DNA of 64,000 nucleotides from positions 62,001 through 126,000 of the forward strand of contig CANGKZ010000012.1 of the NCBI GenBank assembly GCA_947454705.1. Direction: 5' to 3'. The DNA is from Verrucomicrobiota bacterium (GTDB lineage Bacteria > Verrucomicrobiota > Verrucomicrobiia > Limisphaerales > UBA9464). Below the pieces are notes generated by a model that had not been told where the DNA came from, searched no databases, and saw only the letters and a list, made by a program, of their open reading frames with translations. Below, in pieces: positions 62,723-64,000 of this stretch. Position numbers and translations under genes: made by a program. Position 1 is the first letter of the stretch. Every line of letters starts with the position of its first letter.

Positions 62723-63946
62723 TCATCGAGTCAGGAGCGAGACCGCAGTTCCCACCGTACCGCAAAGCAGAATCAACCAGGCGGAGGGGACCTTGCATCG
62801 GACGATCGCCCACCACGATCCCACCAGGCAGACGGCGGTGGTGAGGTTTCTCGGCACCTGCCAGGCGAGTTGTCCCGACACCACGGCCATCAAGCCGAGG
62901 GACGCCAGATTGACGCCATCGAGGAAACGTCGGGCCACGGGAGATTCCCGGAGCGTGGCGAGGATCCAGCTTCCCGCCGCTACAAAACAAAACGCCGGGA
63001 GAAAGATGCCAACGGTGGCGGCGCCGGCGCCGGTTCCCCCGTGGAGCAAATAGCCGATGAACGTGGCGGTGCTGAACACGGGCCCCGGGGTGAATTGACC
63101 GACGGCAATGGCATCGAGCAATTGCCGTTCGGTCAGCCAGTGGGCGCGTTCCACGAAATCGGCGCGGAGAAACGCCAGCAGCACGTATCCGCTTCCAAAC
63201 AGAACCGAGCCGGTTTTCAGAAAGATCAGGAACAATTTGCCCGCGGTCACCGGTCCCGAGGCCAGAGCGATGGAGCTCCCGCCGGACAGGACGGGAATCC
63301 AGGCCAATGGCCCCGATTTGGACGGTGTATCAGAAATGGGGCGGCGCGGGGCGGGGGACTGAATCAGTTGGAGGGCGACTCCAGCGAGCAGCAGCACGAC
63401 AAGCTCATGCGCCCCGAGCAGTGCGGCCACGGCGGAGGCGAGGGCGAGGGCTCCGTGGACGCGGGTGCGGATGGCGCTGCGGCCGAGTCCGAGCAGGGCC
63501 TGACCAAGGATGACCAGGATGACCGGTTGGATGGCGTTCATGGCGCCGCGGAGCTCGGGGAGTCGGCCCCACTGGACGTAGCTCCAGGCGATTGCCGTGG
63601 TGATCAGTGCGGCAGGCAGGATGAAGCAGAATCCGGCAACGATCAGTCCCGGCCAGCCTGCCCGTTTGTGTCCGAGGAACAACGCCAGTTCGGTGGAATT
63701 GGGCCCGGGAATGAGATTCGCGGCGCCGAGCAGATCGAGGAAGTCCTCCCGACTGAGCCAGCGACGGCGTTGAACGAGTTCATTCTCCATCAAGGCCACG
63801 TGAGCGGCCGGCCCGCCGAACGCGGTGGTGCCCAATCGAAGAAACACCGAAGCCACCTCCGCCAGTCGCTGCCGAGCCGAGCCGGTGGGCTCCGCCGAGG
63901 AGGAGGCGAGTGGAGCGAAGTCAGGTGTGGAACCGGGATCGGACAT
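62723..63946 (-). CDS. chrA: Chromate transporter ChrA (two-domain type)
   Basis: This 407-residue membrane protein has two repeated Chromate_transp domains (about 30-190 and 220-390). The first has FLRLGTTAFGGPAAHVALMENELVQRRRW and ANLIPGPNSTELALFLGH. The second has FLKTGSVLFGSGYVLLAFLR and QFTPGPVFSTATFIGYL. Such proteins export chromate by proton-coupled transport, and some carry sulfate or other anions. The ATG at 63946 is chosen; an in-frame upstream ATG at 63994 adds a basic 16-residue stretch. It stands upstream of the sigma operon in the same direction. Confidence 0.9.
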   Translation of the reverse strand: MSDPGSTPDFAPLASSSAEPTGSARQRLAEVASVFLRLGTTAFGGPAAHVALMENELVQRRRWLSREDFLDLLGAANLIPGPNSTELALFLGHKRAGWPGLIVAGFCFILPAALITTAIAWSYVQWGRLPELRGAMNAIQPVILVILGQALLGLGRSAIRTRVHGALALASAVAALLGAHELVVLLLAGVALQLIQSPAPRRPISDTPSKSGPLAWIPVLSGGSSIALASGPVTAGKLFLIFLKTGSVLFGSGYVLLAFLRADFVERAHWLTERQLLDAIAVGQFTPGPVFSTATFIGYLLHGGTGAGAATVGIFLPAFCFVAAGSWILATLRESPVARRFLDGVNLASLGLMAVVSGQLAWQVPRNLTTAVCLVGSWWAIVRCKVPSAWLILLCGTVGTAVSLLTR

Positions 63947-64000
63947 CGACGGTGCGAGTCTGATCACCGGGCGATTTCGGGCAAGAGGAGGCAATCAATT

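Noticed and set aside
1-64000. CRISPR array or prophage
   Set aside because: No regularly spaced direct repeats with unique spacers and no cas, integrase, capsid or terminase-like gene seen. The single CII-like HTH gene stands alone.
1-64000. tRNA, rRNA or tmRNA gene
   Set aside because: No cloverleaf, T-loop pattern in context, or rRNA segment was recognised by eye. A proper tRNA and Rfam scan could still find one.

Overview
This is a GC-rich chromosomal window, most likely from a member of the Verrucomicrobiota (PVC superphylum), possibly the Pedosphaera/Limisphaera side. That placement is inferred from gene content: several secreted beta-propeller/HEAT/cytochrome c (CxxCH) proteins, an H-X9-DG pseudopilin, a CotH/lamin-tail protein, a PVC-style omega subunit, a Cache-domain Ser/Thr kinase, and intergenic regions full of short dispersed repeats. 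No rRNA, tRNA, CRISPR array, prophage or transposase was found.

Layout. 1-8274 (+): urea uptake and urease operon: urtB (3' end only), urtC, urtD, urtE, a small His-containing membrane protein, ureD, a fused ureA/ureB, ureC, ureF and a His-rich ureG. No ureE is seen. 8625-13909: an EF-hand ectodomain protein, a DUF3500 protein, a YkgJ-type cysteine-cluster protein, an alpha/beta hydrolase and a Tat-exported propeller. 14164-18415 (-): htpG, a transglutaminase-like protein and a PQQ-type propeller. 18822-21845 (+): a 1007-residue propeller/HEAT/cytochrome protein. 22536-25976: smpB, rpoZ, a DUF4149 protein, rsfS and msrP. 26038-33886 (-): a propeller plus HEAT protein pair upstream of msrP, then clpB, a rhodanese, trxB and a WecA/MraY-type glycosyl-phosphate transferase. 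34431-44746: a degenerate uronate-isomerase-like protein, a diheme sugar-dehydrogenase-like protein, the Cache-kinase, an N-propeller/alpha-toroid protein and a ThuA protein. 45240-53448: a zinc-ribbon protein, a CII-like HTH protein, an SGNH hydrolase, a SWIM-SNF2 helicase and a CotH protein. 53538-59500: a pseudopilin and a 1530-residue five-module fusion. 59945-63946 (-): an NRDE protein, DoxX, an ECF sigma factor between two zinc anti-sigma-like proteins, and a chromate transporter.

Functional links. The first 8 kb should take up urea, hydrolyse it and deliver nickel. The 61-63 kb block looks like a self-contained stress regulon: the sigma operon and doxX each carry the same spaced promoter motif (TGTAAGGAWTCG-N8-TCCGAC), and both small proteins flanking the sigma factor have the HxxxCxxC zinc anti-sigma motif. 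The secreted propeller, cytochrome, ThuA, CotH and SGNH proteins suggest a polymer-degrading or periplasmic oxidation lifestyle.

The least explained material is between genes. At least eight copies of a hairpin-forming repeat (about 75 bp, or about 175 bp when two halves face each other) are found with related hairpins. Many share an ACTCCA(A) tail. Other families are octamer-bounded composites and phased ATCTGCG or ACACGGATT arrays. One copy supplies the last codons and stop of the NRDE gene. These look like REP/BIME-like or MITE-like elements whose mobilising enzyme lies outside the window.
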